Positions 34,947 to 43,005 of a DNA stretch of 64,000 nt are shown in pieces. Source of the DNA: Rothia aeria (GTDB lineage Bacteria; Actinomycetota; Actinomycetes; Actinomycetales; Micrococcaceae); the NCBI GenBank assembly GCA_002355935.1, contig AP017895.1, positions 2,232,001 through 2,296,000 on the forward strand. Direction: 5' to 3'. The notes beneath the pieces were generated by a model. The model was not told the DNA's origin. It made no database searches and saw only the letters and a program-made list of their open reading frames with translations. The stretch's first letter is position 1; every line of letters begins with the position of its first letter. Made by a program: the position numbers and the translations under genes.

Positions 34947-35816
34947 TTACATGCCCGGCTTGGTCGGCTTAACCGGGGTTACTGCCGGCACTGCCTTCGG
35001 GTCGGGGAGGCTCCCGGGGGACACTGGGACGGCGTTAATAGGTATCTCAGGGGAAAGCTTGCCGTCGTAGGTGACCCGGTAGGTTCCGTCAGCCTCTACC
35101 CGGGCTACCGTGTGTCCGTCAGTATAGTTCTTAGTCCAAGAACCATCCGCCGCGACCACACTGGTGCCGCCTTCCCCGGTGCTCTTCCAGCTGCCGTCAC
35201 CGTCAACATGGTACGTTAAGCCGGTGGTATTCACGTAGTCCCAGGAGCCTTCACGGTGGATGATGTACTGCCCGGGGGTCAGATTATAGTGGCGTGCGCC
35301 GCTGTCAGCCTGACCATTAGCGCCAGCCTGTGCGTTGTTGGCACCGTTCTGCTGCGCGCCGCTTTGCTGCTGTGCGGCGGCACCGTTATCGGCGGCGTTA
35401 GCGCCAGCGCCCTGGTCTGCCTGGGCACCGCCGCCGTTGCCGTTCGCTGCTGCACCAGCGTTGGGGTTGTTAGGGTTGTTGGGGTTGTTGGGGTTAGCGG
35501 CGGCATTATCCCCCTGTGAGCCAGCGGCTGGGGCCTGTTCCGTTGCAGCACCACCGCCAGCGGTGGAATTCACAGTGCCGCCACCATTGGCGCCTGCACC
35601 GGAGCCACCGGAGGTACCGCCGCCGCTGGTACCGCCGTCATTCACGGTGCCAGAGCCACCGGAGGCGGTAGCCGAAGAATGTGTTGATGCGGAAGAAGAG
35701 GCGGACGATGAGGGCGCGTTCGACGTGCCACCGGAGTTGTTCGAGCCGCAAGCGCTCAAGGCCACCATTCCAGCAACAGCTAGGGACACGCATGCGGAAA
35801 CCTTCGTGGTAGTCAT
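34947..35816 (-). CDS. Low-complexity lipoprotein with C-terminal beta-repeat domain
   Basis: 289 residues from the ATG 35816 (AAAGGA 8 bases upstream). Lipobox LSAC gives a lipid Cys near residue 23. Residues about 28-175 are Ser/Gly/Ala/Asn/Gln-rich and include tandem Asn-Pro-Asn repeats. The C-terminal 110 residues hold short repeats ending DGSW or DGTY (GDGSW, AADGSWTKNY, EADGTYRVTY). A surface-exposed protein is likely; the function is unknown. Confidence 0.7.
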   Translation of the reverse strand: MTTTKVSACVSLAVAGMVALSACGSNNSGGTSNAPSSSASSSASTHSSATASGGSGTVNDGGTSGGGTSGGSGAGANGGGTVNSTAGGGAATEQAPAAGSQGDNAAANPNNPNNPNNPNAGAAANGNGGGAQADQGAGANAADNGAAAQQQSGAQQNGANNAQAGANGQADSGARHYNLTPGQYIIHREGSWDYVNTTGLTYHVDGDGSWKSTGEGGTSVVAADGSWTKNYTDGHTVARVEADGTYRVTYDGKLSPEIPINAVPVSPGSLPDPKAVPAVTPVKPTKPGM

Positions 35817-36130
35817 GGGTCGCATCCTTTCTGCTGAATAATTATCGGTTGGTTTTTTAACCATCTCACATGACGAGGATACTTTTCAGGATTTATAAGG
35901 TTCTGACCAGTAGTTTCACAAAAATACACAAAATTTAACTGAAAGTTTATACAGAAAAGTAATAAAAGATTGAGATGGCTGCTTCAGATGCCCCTCAGCA
36001 CACTGCAACTACGGTGGCCCCAAGAGCTGCAGCATGTTCGCATTCCTAATAATTGGGTACCCTCATGCGCATACAAAAGATACGGTGTGTAGTATGTAGG
36101 AGACGTTTTTTATTAGGAAAGGAACCGAGC

Positions 36131-36343
36131 ATGAAGCTTTCTGCCCGTAACCAGCTCGCTGGCACCATTGTTGAGATTACCGAAGGCGCAACCAACGGCA
36201 TTGTGAAGATTGAGATCGCTCCTGGTCTGATTGTTTCTTCCTCGATTACCAACGCCGCTATTGAGGAGCTTGGGCTGCAGGTTGGCAAGCCCGCTACCGC
36301 CATTATCAAGGCATCCAACGTCATGGTTGGTGTTGAGGACTAA
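36131..36343 (+). CDS. mop: Molbindin (Mop), molybdate-binding protein
   Basis: 70 residues from the ATG 36131 behind AGGAAAGGA. MKLSARNQLAGTIVEITEGA, VKIEIAPGLIVSSSIT and LGLQVGKPATAIIKASNVM are the single-TOBE Mop fold that binds molybdate or tungstate as a hexamer. The 314-base gap upstream (35817-36130) is AT-rich and holds no other gene. Confidence 0.93.
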   Translation: MKLSARNQLAGTIVEITEGATNGIVKIEIAPGLIVSSSITNAAIEELGLQVGKPATAIIKASNVMVGVED

Positions 36344-36399
36344 TCCTCTCCCCTGTGTGCCCGGGTGCTCCCGCGCCGGGCAACAACGAAAGAAGCAAA

Positions 36400-36443
36400 G
36401 CTCGATCCCGGTACGGTTCGCGATAACCGCACCGGGATCGAGC
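36400..36443. terminator. Strong hairpin terminator
   Basis: 19-bp arms (36400-36418, 36425-36443) with one mismatch and a 6-base loop, between mop and the convergent DJ-1 remnant. Confidence 0.85.
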
Positions 36444-36456
36444 ACGTTAAAACTAG

Positions 36457-36903
36457 TTACAGAGGCTCCGAGCCTTTAGCCTTCAGAGAGTCGAGCCGAT
36501 CGAGTTCATCACACACAGAAGAAGCAACAAGATTACCTGATGAGGAGTTGTTATGCCCTGTAACTAGTCCATTAGTCGCTGCCGCTGAGCCCCTGTAAGG
36601 CCTCCTCCAGCGAATATAGTCTGCCCCGCGTTCTTTGGCTAGCTCTTCAGCATTGTAGGGTACCTTCTGAGACACTAAAGCGAGTTTCTCTTCCCTCCAG
36701 GAGGGGCCGGTCAGTATTTTGCCGTTCACCAGATAGCTTCCATCACTCAGGCGTACATTGAGGATGCCGCAGTACCCGTGCCCCACGGATGCGACGATCG
36801 CGCCCCGCTCATATACGCTGGCGATGATGTTGTGCAGCTCGAAGTTGTGCGTGAAGTCAAACATAGCACCGCGCCCACCAGTCAGGCATATCGCATTGTA
36901 AGT
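36457..36903 (-). pseudogene. 5'-truncated DJ-1/PfpI (HchA-like) gene cut by the island
   Basis: Only the C-terminal part remains, from TYNAICLTGGRGAMFDF onward (NIIASVYERGAIVASVGHG, SDGSYLVNGKILTGPSW, LVTGHN). The N-terminal half is missing: the frame runs into the antisense of a coiled-coil gene at about 36904, which is the left edge of foreign DNA. The nucleophile Cys expected in A-V-C-H-G is Gly here (SVGHG), so the protein may have been inactive already. The missing half is not found at the other end of the island. Confidence 0.8.
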
Positions 36904-36904
36904 A

Positions 36905-37645
36905 ATGGAGCGCGAGTCCTCCGAGCGCTCGCTGGAGAACCTCGCCAAGGCTGAGTATGTGGCCTCCATGCAGGCCCTGGACACCGCCGAGGAGACCCTC
37001 GCCAGGGTCGCGGCGCTTGAACCTGAGGCACGCGCCGAGGCTGAGCGTCTCCTTGCTGCCGCACGCGAGAAGTCGCGAGGGTTGGTGATCGACGCGGAGC
37101 TGGAAGGTGAGGAGATCATCACCCGCGCCGAGCTCGATGCCGAGGACCTCATGGTGGCCGCACATTCACGTGCTGAGAACGTCGCCGCGTCTGCGCGCGA
37201 ACAGGGCAAGCAAGAAGGCCGTGAGGAGGGCACGAATGAGGTCGCCAACGAGCTCGACCGCGCCAGCGCCTTGGCGACTGAGGCCGAGCAGCATCTCGCA
37301 GCAGTCAAGACCTCCAAGCCGCTCTCAGGCGAGCAGGCTCGGGCGCTCTATGCCGAGGGCGTTCGTGTGGTCGCCGAGAGCGTCTCGAAGAGAGTCGAGG
37401 ACGCTGCCATTAGGCGGGTCATCGACTCGGTTCAGAGCGCGCACGTGAACTTCGCCGAGCCCGACAAGTTCGCAGACTTCGCGAAGGCGGTGACGGCTGG
37501 CAGGGAGCAGCGGCGAGAGCGCACTCTCGACCGACAGCAGCGTAGTCAGCGCGTGATCGAGCAGCGGCTCAACGAGGCCAGCACGACCACCAAGAGTACG
37601 ACTCATGACCGCGATAGCAGCAACGACTCATTTGAGAGGGGGTGA
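36905..37645 (+). CDS. Coiled-coil protein of unknown function (island)
   Basis: 246 residues, almost entirely charged helix (RSLENLAKAEYVASMQALDTAEE..., ARAEAERLLAAAREK, EQGKQEGREEGTNEV), with a C-terminal AVTAGREQRRERTLDRQQR. No membrane segment. It resembles helical stalk or conjugation-accessory proteins only in composition. It starts at the island's left edge, so it may itself be 5'-truncated. The GC-rich codon use contrasts with the DJ-1 remnant. Confidence 0.55.
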   Translation: MERESSERSLENLAKAEYVASMQALDTAEETLARVAALEPEARAEAERLLAAAREKSRGLVIDAELEGEEIITRAELDAEDLMVAAHSRAENVAASAREQGKQEGREEGTNEVANELDRASALATEAEQHLAAVKTSKPLSGEQARALYAEGVRVVAESVSKRVEDAAIRRVIDSVQSAHVNFAEPDKFADFAKAVTAGREQRRERTLDRQQRSQRVIEQRLNEASTTTKSTTHDRDSSNDSFERG

Positions 37646-37650
37646 GAGCA

Positions 37651-37815
37651 ATGTTGTTTCGATTGGCGAATGGAAAGACCATCGAGGTTCATCACGGACC
37701 GATTGATCCGAAGCTCGCAGCGGCGAAGAAACGTGAACGTGAAGCTAAGAGCACGAATGATCGCAAGGTGACGAGCACGCAACCAACACAGCGTGATGAT
37801 GCTCAGAAGGCGTAG
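37651..37815 (+). CDS. 54-residue basic protein of unknown function (island)
   Basis: ATG 37651 follows GAGAGGGGGTGAGAG, five bases after the coiled-coil stop, so the two are likely co-translated. The product begins MLFRLANGKTIEVHHGPIDP and continues with a charged KKREREAKS tail. Family not recognised. A hairpin terminator follows directly. Confidence 0.5.
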   Translation: MLFRLANGKTIEVHHGPIDPKLAAAKKREREAKSTNDRKVTSTQPTQRDDAQKA

Positions 37816-37821
37816 GAGAGA

Positions 37822-37872
37822 ACGAGAACCCCGAGACGACCGGTGAGGTCACCTCGCCTCGGGGGTTCTCGT
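37822..37872. terminator. Hairpin terminator between convergent island genes
   Basis: ACGAGAACCCC (37822) pairs with GGGGTTCTCGT (37862), with an inner GGTGA/TCACC stem. Confidence 0.8.
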
Positions 37873-37896
37873 GCGTTGTAGGGGCTCCTGAGGGCG

Positions 37897-38112
37897 TCAG
37901 GGTTGGTCTGAGATGTGCAGACGCTTTCCGAGCGCCTTGGCGACCTTTTCCAACGTCCCGGTGGAGATGTTCACGCCAGTCTCGACACGGGCGATGGTCG
38001 GTCGAGAAACATGGGCTCGGTTGGCAAGCTCTGCCTGGCTCCAGCCGAGAGCACGCCGGGCATCGCGCACATCCTGGCCGACTCCGCGAGCAGGGTTCGG
38101 TTCGCGGCTCAT
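37897..38112 (-). CDS. XRE-family HTH regulator of the RM operon
   Basis: 71 residues. A single Cro/CI-type HTH: DVRDARRALGWSQAELANRA, HVSRPTIARVETGVNISTGTL. It overlaps the specificity gene by ATGA and is the last gene of the operon. Could be a controller protein for the restriction-modification system. Confidence 0.88.
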   Translation of the reverse strand: MSREPNPARGVGQDVRDARRALGWSQAELANRAHVSRPTIARVETGVNISTGTLEKVAKALGKRLHISDQP

Positions 38113-39170
38113 GACGCGCTCCCAACGACGGGTGCAATGGCACGCTCAGCACGCACACGCAGGGCGCGTCCATAGGACGCCATCCCCTTCCAGTCGACAA
38201 CATCTTCACCTGAGATGTCAGTGACGACGGGAACCATGATTCGGGTCTTCTGAAGACGAACCATCGACACCCCGTAACCCCAGGAGAACTTGTTCATGGC
38301 GTCTCGCATCGTGGTAACGAGGAATAGACCACTGTTGGCATCGAGATTCCTGTGGCGGAAGATGAGGAAGTTCTGGGCCGTGTAGAAGGGTGCTGGCTGG
38401 TAGAAGGTCGACTGTGTCTTGAGGGTCACCGTGATGCAGTTCCCTGGCTCGGGTCTTGAATCTTGGTCGGCTACGACCGCAGAGACGGAGTTCCCGCCGA
38501 GAGTCTGACTGAGGTAGAGGTTCCGGCCTTGACCGCCGGCGAGGTGAACCTTGTCGTACCACGCCCTTGACGCCTTCATCGAGTCGAATACATCTGTAAT
38601 GAACATCGGCTCGAACCTCAGTTCCGGGAGCGTGTCGTCGTCAGCGAGGCGAGTCTCGCGAGCGCTGTGTGTGTGTGTGACAACCTGGTCCAGCAGCTCT
38701 GCGCCGAGACGGTCCATGCCGTCCCAGTTGGCTTCGATAGTGCCGTCGCTCCCCACAGTCGTCGGAACCATAACGGTTTGACGATTCAAACGTTGCAAGT
38801 TCAGCTTCGACCCATAGGAGTACTTGTTTACACATTCTCGTTGAATGATCGCGCAACAGACAAGAAGTGCGGCTTCGGAGACATTCTTAGCGATTGGCTC
38901 AAGGGCAATCACGTCATCAGAAGCGAAGAAGGGTGCTGGTTGCAGGCGAGTTTGTCCCACTGATCCGTTGTAGACAAGAGTGATCCATCCGCCAGGAAAG
39001 AGCGGGTCAACATCGGAAAACCCTGTGATGCTGTTGTAGGACTCAGAGCCTCCAACGAACGGAGTCTTGCCAGGTTGACGATGCGCTGCCACAAGTCGCT
39101 TCCCCTTGTGGGGACGAAACATGTCGACGATGAGCATCGGCTGAAAGTCGAGGGTTTCGAGGACGCTCAT
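38109..39170 (-). CDS. BcgI-like restriction-modification specificity subunit
   Basis: 353 residues with two internally similar target-recognition halves. The first half has FVGGSESYNSITGFSDVDPL, ITLVYNGSVG and PAPFFASDDV. The second has LAGGQGRNLYLSQ, CITVTLKTQST and PAPFYTAQNFL, and each half ends with NKYSYG or NKFSWGYG before a W-G-M segment. Size and pairing match the B subunit of BcgI-type enzymes. Coupled by 4-base overlaps to the catalytic subunit upstream and the XRE gene downstream. Confidence 0.8.
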   Translation of the reverse strand: MSVLETLDFQPMLIVDMFRPHKGKRLVAAHRQPGKTPFVGGSESYNSITGFSDVDPLFPGGWITLVYNGSVGQTRLQPAPFFASDDVIALEPIAKNVSEAALLVCCAIIQRECVNKYSYGSKLNLQRLNRQTVMVPTTVGSDGTIEANWDGMDRLGAELLDQVVTHTHSARETRLADDDTLPELRFEPMFITDVFDSMKASRAWYDKVHLAGGQGRNLYLSQTLGGNSVSAVVADQDSRPEPGNCITVTLKTQSTFYQPAPFYTAQNFLIFRHRNLDANSGLFLVTTMRDAMNKFSWGYGVSMVRLQKTRIMVPVVTDISGEDVVDWKGMASYGRALRVRAERAIAPVVGSAS

Positions 39171-41161
39171 TCGCCGGCCTCCTCGTCGCTGGTGACGCTC
39201 ATAGATGGCGTGATGAGGTCGCCGAGCCCGTGGGCGTGCATATCCACCTGCCAGGACACGTAGTCAGCGACCGTTTTCATGAAGTCCTCGTAGGTCGGTG
39301 GCACGTCGTTGAAGTAGAAGTAGCTGTGCTGCCACTCGTCCTCGGCGGTTACTTCGGATCGGACGATGAAGCTCGTGTCGTCCTGTGCGTCACCGCGCAG
39401 AACCTCCAGGAGGTGCTTGCGGCGCGAGGCGACCGTGCCGTCGTCCACGAGGCCACGGTGCGGGGCGACGATCCAGCCGTCCTTCTCAAAGTTCACGAAG
39501 CGAACGACGTGGTCATCACGGTGTTTGCGGCCAGCCGTGAAGATCGCGATGACCGTGTGGGGCGTGTGCCCCGAGTTCGCGAAGGTCATCGGGTTCATGG
39601 TGATTACCGTGTCGAGCGTGTGGTGCTCAAGGATAAAGCGCTTGCGGGCCTTGTCTTCCTTGGTCTTGCCGACCACCGCGGACTGGGGCACGATCACGGC
39701 GAGCTTGCCGCCAGGGTTGAGGAACTCCAGCGCACGCTCGATGAAGGCGAGCTCGGAGAGGTTGCGGGTGTTCTTGCCTTTGGCCTGCGAGTATGGCGGG
39801 TTGAGGAGCACCTTGGTGAAGCCGTGTCCGAGGGCGATTGTGCCGTCGGACAGCTTCATGTCCCCGCGCATTTCTGCCATTGGAGCCTCGAAGATCGAGT
39901 CGCGACGGAAGTTCGCCTTGCCATCGCCTCGCAGGATCATGTTCGTTGTGCCGATTGCGAAGAGCTTGTCCTGGAGCTCGATGCCGTAGAGACGATTCTT
40001 TCGGATGTCTTCGCGAAGCGCGGCATTGTCTCCGGCGTCGTCGAACATCCGTTGCATGGCTGCGATAAGGAACGATGCAGTACCCGCCGTAGGGTCGAGA
40101 ACGTAGTCGGTGGCGTTGACGTCGATAAGCTCAGCCATGAGCGTCGTGACATGCTCAGGAGTGAGCACAATGCCGAGGCCTGAGCCGTCGCCTCCGCCAT
40201 AGGAGATGAACTCGTGGTAGAAGTTACCGAGCACGTCGAAGGCAGTCATCGAAGGGTCAGTGACGACGTGGTACACATCGTTCGCAAGGATGCGGGTCAT
40301 CCACTTGAGGGGAGACTCGCCGAGGTCTCGGTGGGAGCGGTTGAGCTGCGGTGCCTGCTTGATGAAGGCGAATTGATCGAGTAGCGTGCCGATCTTTGCC
40401 TGCGGCATGAATGCCTCAGACTTCATGTACTGCTCGGCAGCGTCGTAGATGATGCGCCCATCCCACACCTGGTAGTTGTTACCGGGCGAAATGCTCTGGA
40501 GGCGGTCGAGGTCGAAATAGGGGTTCTGGAGCGCCAAGAGAATCGCCGAGACAAGCGGTGCTTTTCGGTCATTTTCGACCGATCCATAGTTGCGCATTCC
40601 TTCATGCAGGCGCTCTGCTGCGGCTCGAACATCGTCAAGTCGAACTTCGGCTCGAGGGCGTTGCCCGAGAACTTGGACTGCGTAGTACTCGCTGATTTCG
40701 CTTTCTGAGAAGACATCGAGGTTGTCGAGGTCGTCAAGGTGCTTGACGAAGCCAGGAGCGAGGTATGAGACGGCAATTTCGTGGTGAACCTCGCCTCCAC
40801 CGAAACCGACAGCAAAGATGCCTTTATTGAAAGGAATTCCGTTGGCGAGCATCGTCTTCGCGTAGTGAATCGCGCCATTGAGGGCGTAATCCGCACGGTA
40901 AGGGAACTCGGTCGTCGGCTCCCCATCGACGAAGTAACGAGTGCGTTGTACCTCTCTCTTATCTTCGATCACGACGACGAAGCCGTCGGAGACGAAGACG
41001 AACTCCGGCTTACCCTCAGCGTTGGCCGACGCAGACTTGGACCCTCCCTTGAGAGCGTCTCGCTTCCATTGCGGACCACCATCCTGCTCCCAGGGACGCT
41101 TAAAACCAATTTCGCGTAGCATGTCACGGACGATCTGGTCCGTCGCCCTCTCGTTCGCCAT
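39167..41161 (-). CDS. BcgI-like fused endonuclease/adenine methyltransferase subunit
   Basis: 664 residues from the ATG 41161, which has GAGAGG 6 bases upstream; ATG 41167 would abut it. N-terminal PD-(D/E)XK-like nuclease: E-F-V-F-V-S-D-G then VVVIEDK (D59, E66, K68). N6-adenine methylase core with motif I LDPTAGTASFL (about 355-365) and catalytic NPPY (about 454-457). No separate HsdR or helicase gene is present, and the 664+353 residue pair matches BcgI (type IIB), which cuts on both sides of its site. A TACAAT box lies at 41198-41203. Confidence 0.82.
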   Translation of the reverse strand: MANERATDQIVRDMLREIGFKRPWEQDGGPQWKRDALKGGSKSASANAEGKPEFVFVSDGFVVVIEDKREVQRTRYFVDGEPTTEFPYRADYALNGAIHYAKTMLANGIPFNKGIFAVGFGGGEVHHEIAVSYLAPGFVKHLDDLDNLDVFSESEISEYYAVQVLGQRPRAEVRLDDVRAAAERLHEGMRNYGSVENDRKAPLVSAILLALQNPYFDLDRLQSISPGNNYQVWDGRIIYDAAEQYMKSEAFMPQAKIGTLLDQFAFIKQAPQLNRSHRDLGESPLKWMTRILANDVYHVVTDPSMTAFDVLGNFYHEFISYGGGDGSGLGIVLTPEHVTTLMAELIDVNATDYVLDPTAGTASFLIAAMQRMFDDAGDNAALREDIRKNRLYGIELQDKLFAIGTTNMILRGDGKANFRRDSIFEAPMAEMRGDMKLSDGTIALGHGFTKVLLNPPYSQAKGKNTRNLSELAFIERALEFLNPGGKLAVIVPQSAVVGKTKEDKARKRFILEHHTLDTVITMNPMTFANSGHTPHTVIAIFTAGRKHRDDHVVRFVNFEKDGWIVAPHRGLVDDGTVASRRKHLLEVLRGDAQDDTSFIVRSEVTAEDEWQHSYFYFNDVPPTYEDFMKTVADYVSWQVDMHAHGLGDLITPSMSVTSDEEAGE

Positions 41162-41261
41162 GTTCATCCTCTCTCTGGCAGGCCGTTTCTACCTCAGATT
41201 GTATCAGATATATTGCATTGAGAACAGTCAGACACGGCAACAAAAGGCGGGTTTTGCCTGA

Positions 41262-41303
41262 AAAACGAACCCCTAGAGGTCGGTGTGACCTCCAGGGGGT
41301 TCA
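41262..41303 (-). terminator. Terminator of the ardA remnant transcript
   Basis: GAACCCC..GAGGTC pairs with GACCTC..GGGGTTC around a 5-base loop. On the minus strand it runs into TTTTT. Confidence 0.8.
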
Positions 41304-41312
41304 GATATGCGT

Positions 41313-41863
41313 TCAGTGGGCACGGAAGATGAAGACGCCGCCGTCAGGGGCGTTGGCGATGGTGTAGTCGTAGCGCTCATCGCGCCACCAGGCATCGAGG
41401 TCGAAGTAGCTGTGTAGGTGCTCGGGAACCTCATCCCAGATGCGCATCTCCTCGGCGAGGTGAGCAGCGTAGTCACTCTCCGAGTCCTAACAACCGCAGT
41501 AGCGATCCTCAAAGTCGGACGCACAGGGCAGGCCGTCCACATCAGCCACGTAGCAGCCAGTCTCCACCCATGCCAGCAGGGCACCCCACTGCGCCTCCCC
41601 CACCTCCTCGTAGAGCTCGCCCCACGGGGCAGCAGCAGACGGCGACATCTCGCCGGTACCCGACGGGAAGCCCATGAGGTCGAAACACCATAGTTCTTCG
41701 TGAGAGGTGGGGTGGCGATGCAGTTCCTCAGGGGTGAGGTCAGCAGCGTCTGCTGCGGCTGTCCACTCACCCACGAGATGACCGTTGTTATAGCAGGCGA
41801 GGCAGCCGACCCACACGAGCGGAGCAGTGGTGTTCAGCTGTGTTGTGCTAGTGCAGTGCTCAC
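41313..41863 (-). pseudogene. ardA: ArdA-like antirestriction protein, broken by an in-frame amber codon
   Basis: ArdA proteins mimic DNA and block type I restriction enzymes. Seen: VWVGCLACYNNGHLVGEWTA, LMGFPSGTGEM, EDRYCGC, then an in-frame TAG at 41487-41489, and in the same frame DSESDYAAHLAEEMRIWDEV...SYFDLDAWWRDERYDY...GGVFIFRAH. Homologues usually have W-D-S at this point, so TGG to TAG would explain it. The best start is GTG 41863 (CAGGAGG 7 bases before, GTGA overlap with the upstream gene). It needs one more base between 41820 and 41860 to stay in frame; GTG 41816 is an alternative. Confidence 0.78.
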
Positions 41864-42321
41864 GCGAACGCCTCCTGTAGATGCAGGACGCTCAGCGGTG
41901 GCATCTCCGGGTAGAGCGGGGAAGAAACGCCCATCGCGAGAGCCCGCGAGACGAGCTGAAGGAGGTTGTTATCGTGGCCATCGGAGAACGCTGTTCTCAA
42001 GGCGAGAGCGGCCAGCTCATATCGGCCTGTGAGCCACTCAAGGTAGGCAGACGCAGCGATGGCGCGGCCGCTGTCGGTGGCCAGGTAGTGCTCGGCGAGT
42101 GCTCGGCGGACGCGATCAACACGATCAGCGTTCACGCGGCTCGCGTCGAGGCCCGCAAGGATGCCTGCGATCTCATTGCGGGTGGGTTCTTCGGTGATGT
42201 CCGAGATAGCCCATGCGAGAACACCGTCGCGAGCTTCGATGCATTTCAGCGGCTCGGTTGGCAGGTCGGATGAGACGCCGTTGAGGTATGAGAACCAGTC
42301 TTTGAGTTGATTTGTAGCCAT
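41860..42321 (-). CDS. DUF4192-like protein (island)
   Basis: 153 residues from the ATG 42321 behind AGGAG. The C-terminal RAIAASAYLEWLTGRYELAALALRTAF, DNNLLQLVSRALAMGV looks like the C-terminal helical repeat of DUF4192 proteins; the rest is unclassified. Coupled to the ardA remnant by a GTGA overlap. Confidence 0.6.
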   Translation of the reverse strand: MATNQLKDWFSYLNGVSSDLPTEPLKCIEARDGVLAWAISDITEEPTRNEIAGILAGLDASRVNADRVDRVRRALAEHYLATDSGRAIAASAYLEWLTGRYELAALALRTAFSDGHDNNLLQLVSRALAMGVSSPLYPEMPPLSVLHLQEAFA

Positions 42322-42587
42322 TGTTGCTCCTAGGGCAGCGATCTGTTCTATTCGCGCACAGGAAGCACACCCAGCGTTGCACTCACCCGCTCGGATAGCC
42401 CTTGGGCCATCCCAGAGGAACACAGGCCAACCGGCGCGCTACGCGCGCACAGGGATGGGCCGACATGCAGGAGGAGCGGGACAACATACCTACCGGCGAG
42501 CACGTGAAGGTGGGAGATGAGATGAGGGGGCAGAAGCCCCATAGCGGGCCGATTTGTGTGATGTAGGACATGATTTCATGCCTCGAC

Positions 42588-42831
42588 GTACAGCAAAAGT
42601 ACACCAAGTACAGATGATGTACACCAAAAAATCGCGATGGTGTACTTCGTTTTGCTTAATATATCAAGGGAAACCCCTCAAAGTACACCATGTACACCAT
42701 TTTTTAGAAGGTACGGAAATCCGACACACAACCCTCACGTGCGCACGCGTATGCGAGACTCTGATTTTGCTGTACTTTCACACCGTTTTGCCTGGTAAAC
42801 GAGGAGAAACCATGTACACCATTGGTGTACA
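42588..42831. repeat. Cluster of GTACACC motifs (iteron-like)
   Basis: GTACACC or its complement GGTGTAC occurs at about 42599, 42619, 42639, 42683, 42692, 42814 and 42824, with partial GTAC sites between. The last two form the perfect palindrome TGTACACCATTGGTGTACA (42813-42831), directly after a GAGGAGAAACC ribosome-site-like sequence. It lies in the 42322-43005 gap without a convincing gene. Candidate replication origin or operator array. Confidence 0.65.
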
Positions 42832-43005
42832 CGGTCGCTCACACACCCTCATGGCACTCACCTTGCGGGCTCGCTCTCCTGTGCGGATGAGCTCGCGCCC
42901 CGGAGGGGCGCTGTACAGTTGCTCCTCATCGCGTCCGCAGGGCGCGGTCTTGGATGTTTCGAGAACCCCACCCGGAGCACACACCGTCAGCACCCCGAAG
43001 CCAGG

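Noticed and set aside
34695-35219. 174-codon plus-strand frame with a hydrophobic stretch
   Set aside because: Runs antisense through the lipoprotein gene and a terminator; no ribosome site.
35462-35493. CRISPR-like short tandem repeat
   Set aside because: It is a 9-base Asn-Pro-Asn codon repeat inside a lipoprotein gene, with no spacers.
39230-40183. 317-codon open frame antisense to the RM catalytic gene
   Set aside because: The opposite strand has unmistakable methylase motifs; long antisense frames are expected in GC-rich DNA, and the translation has no family features.
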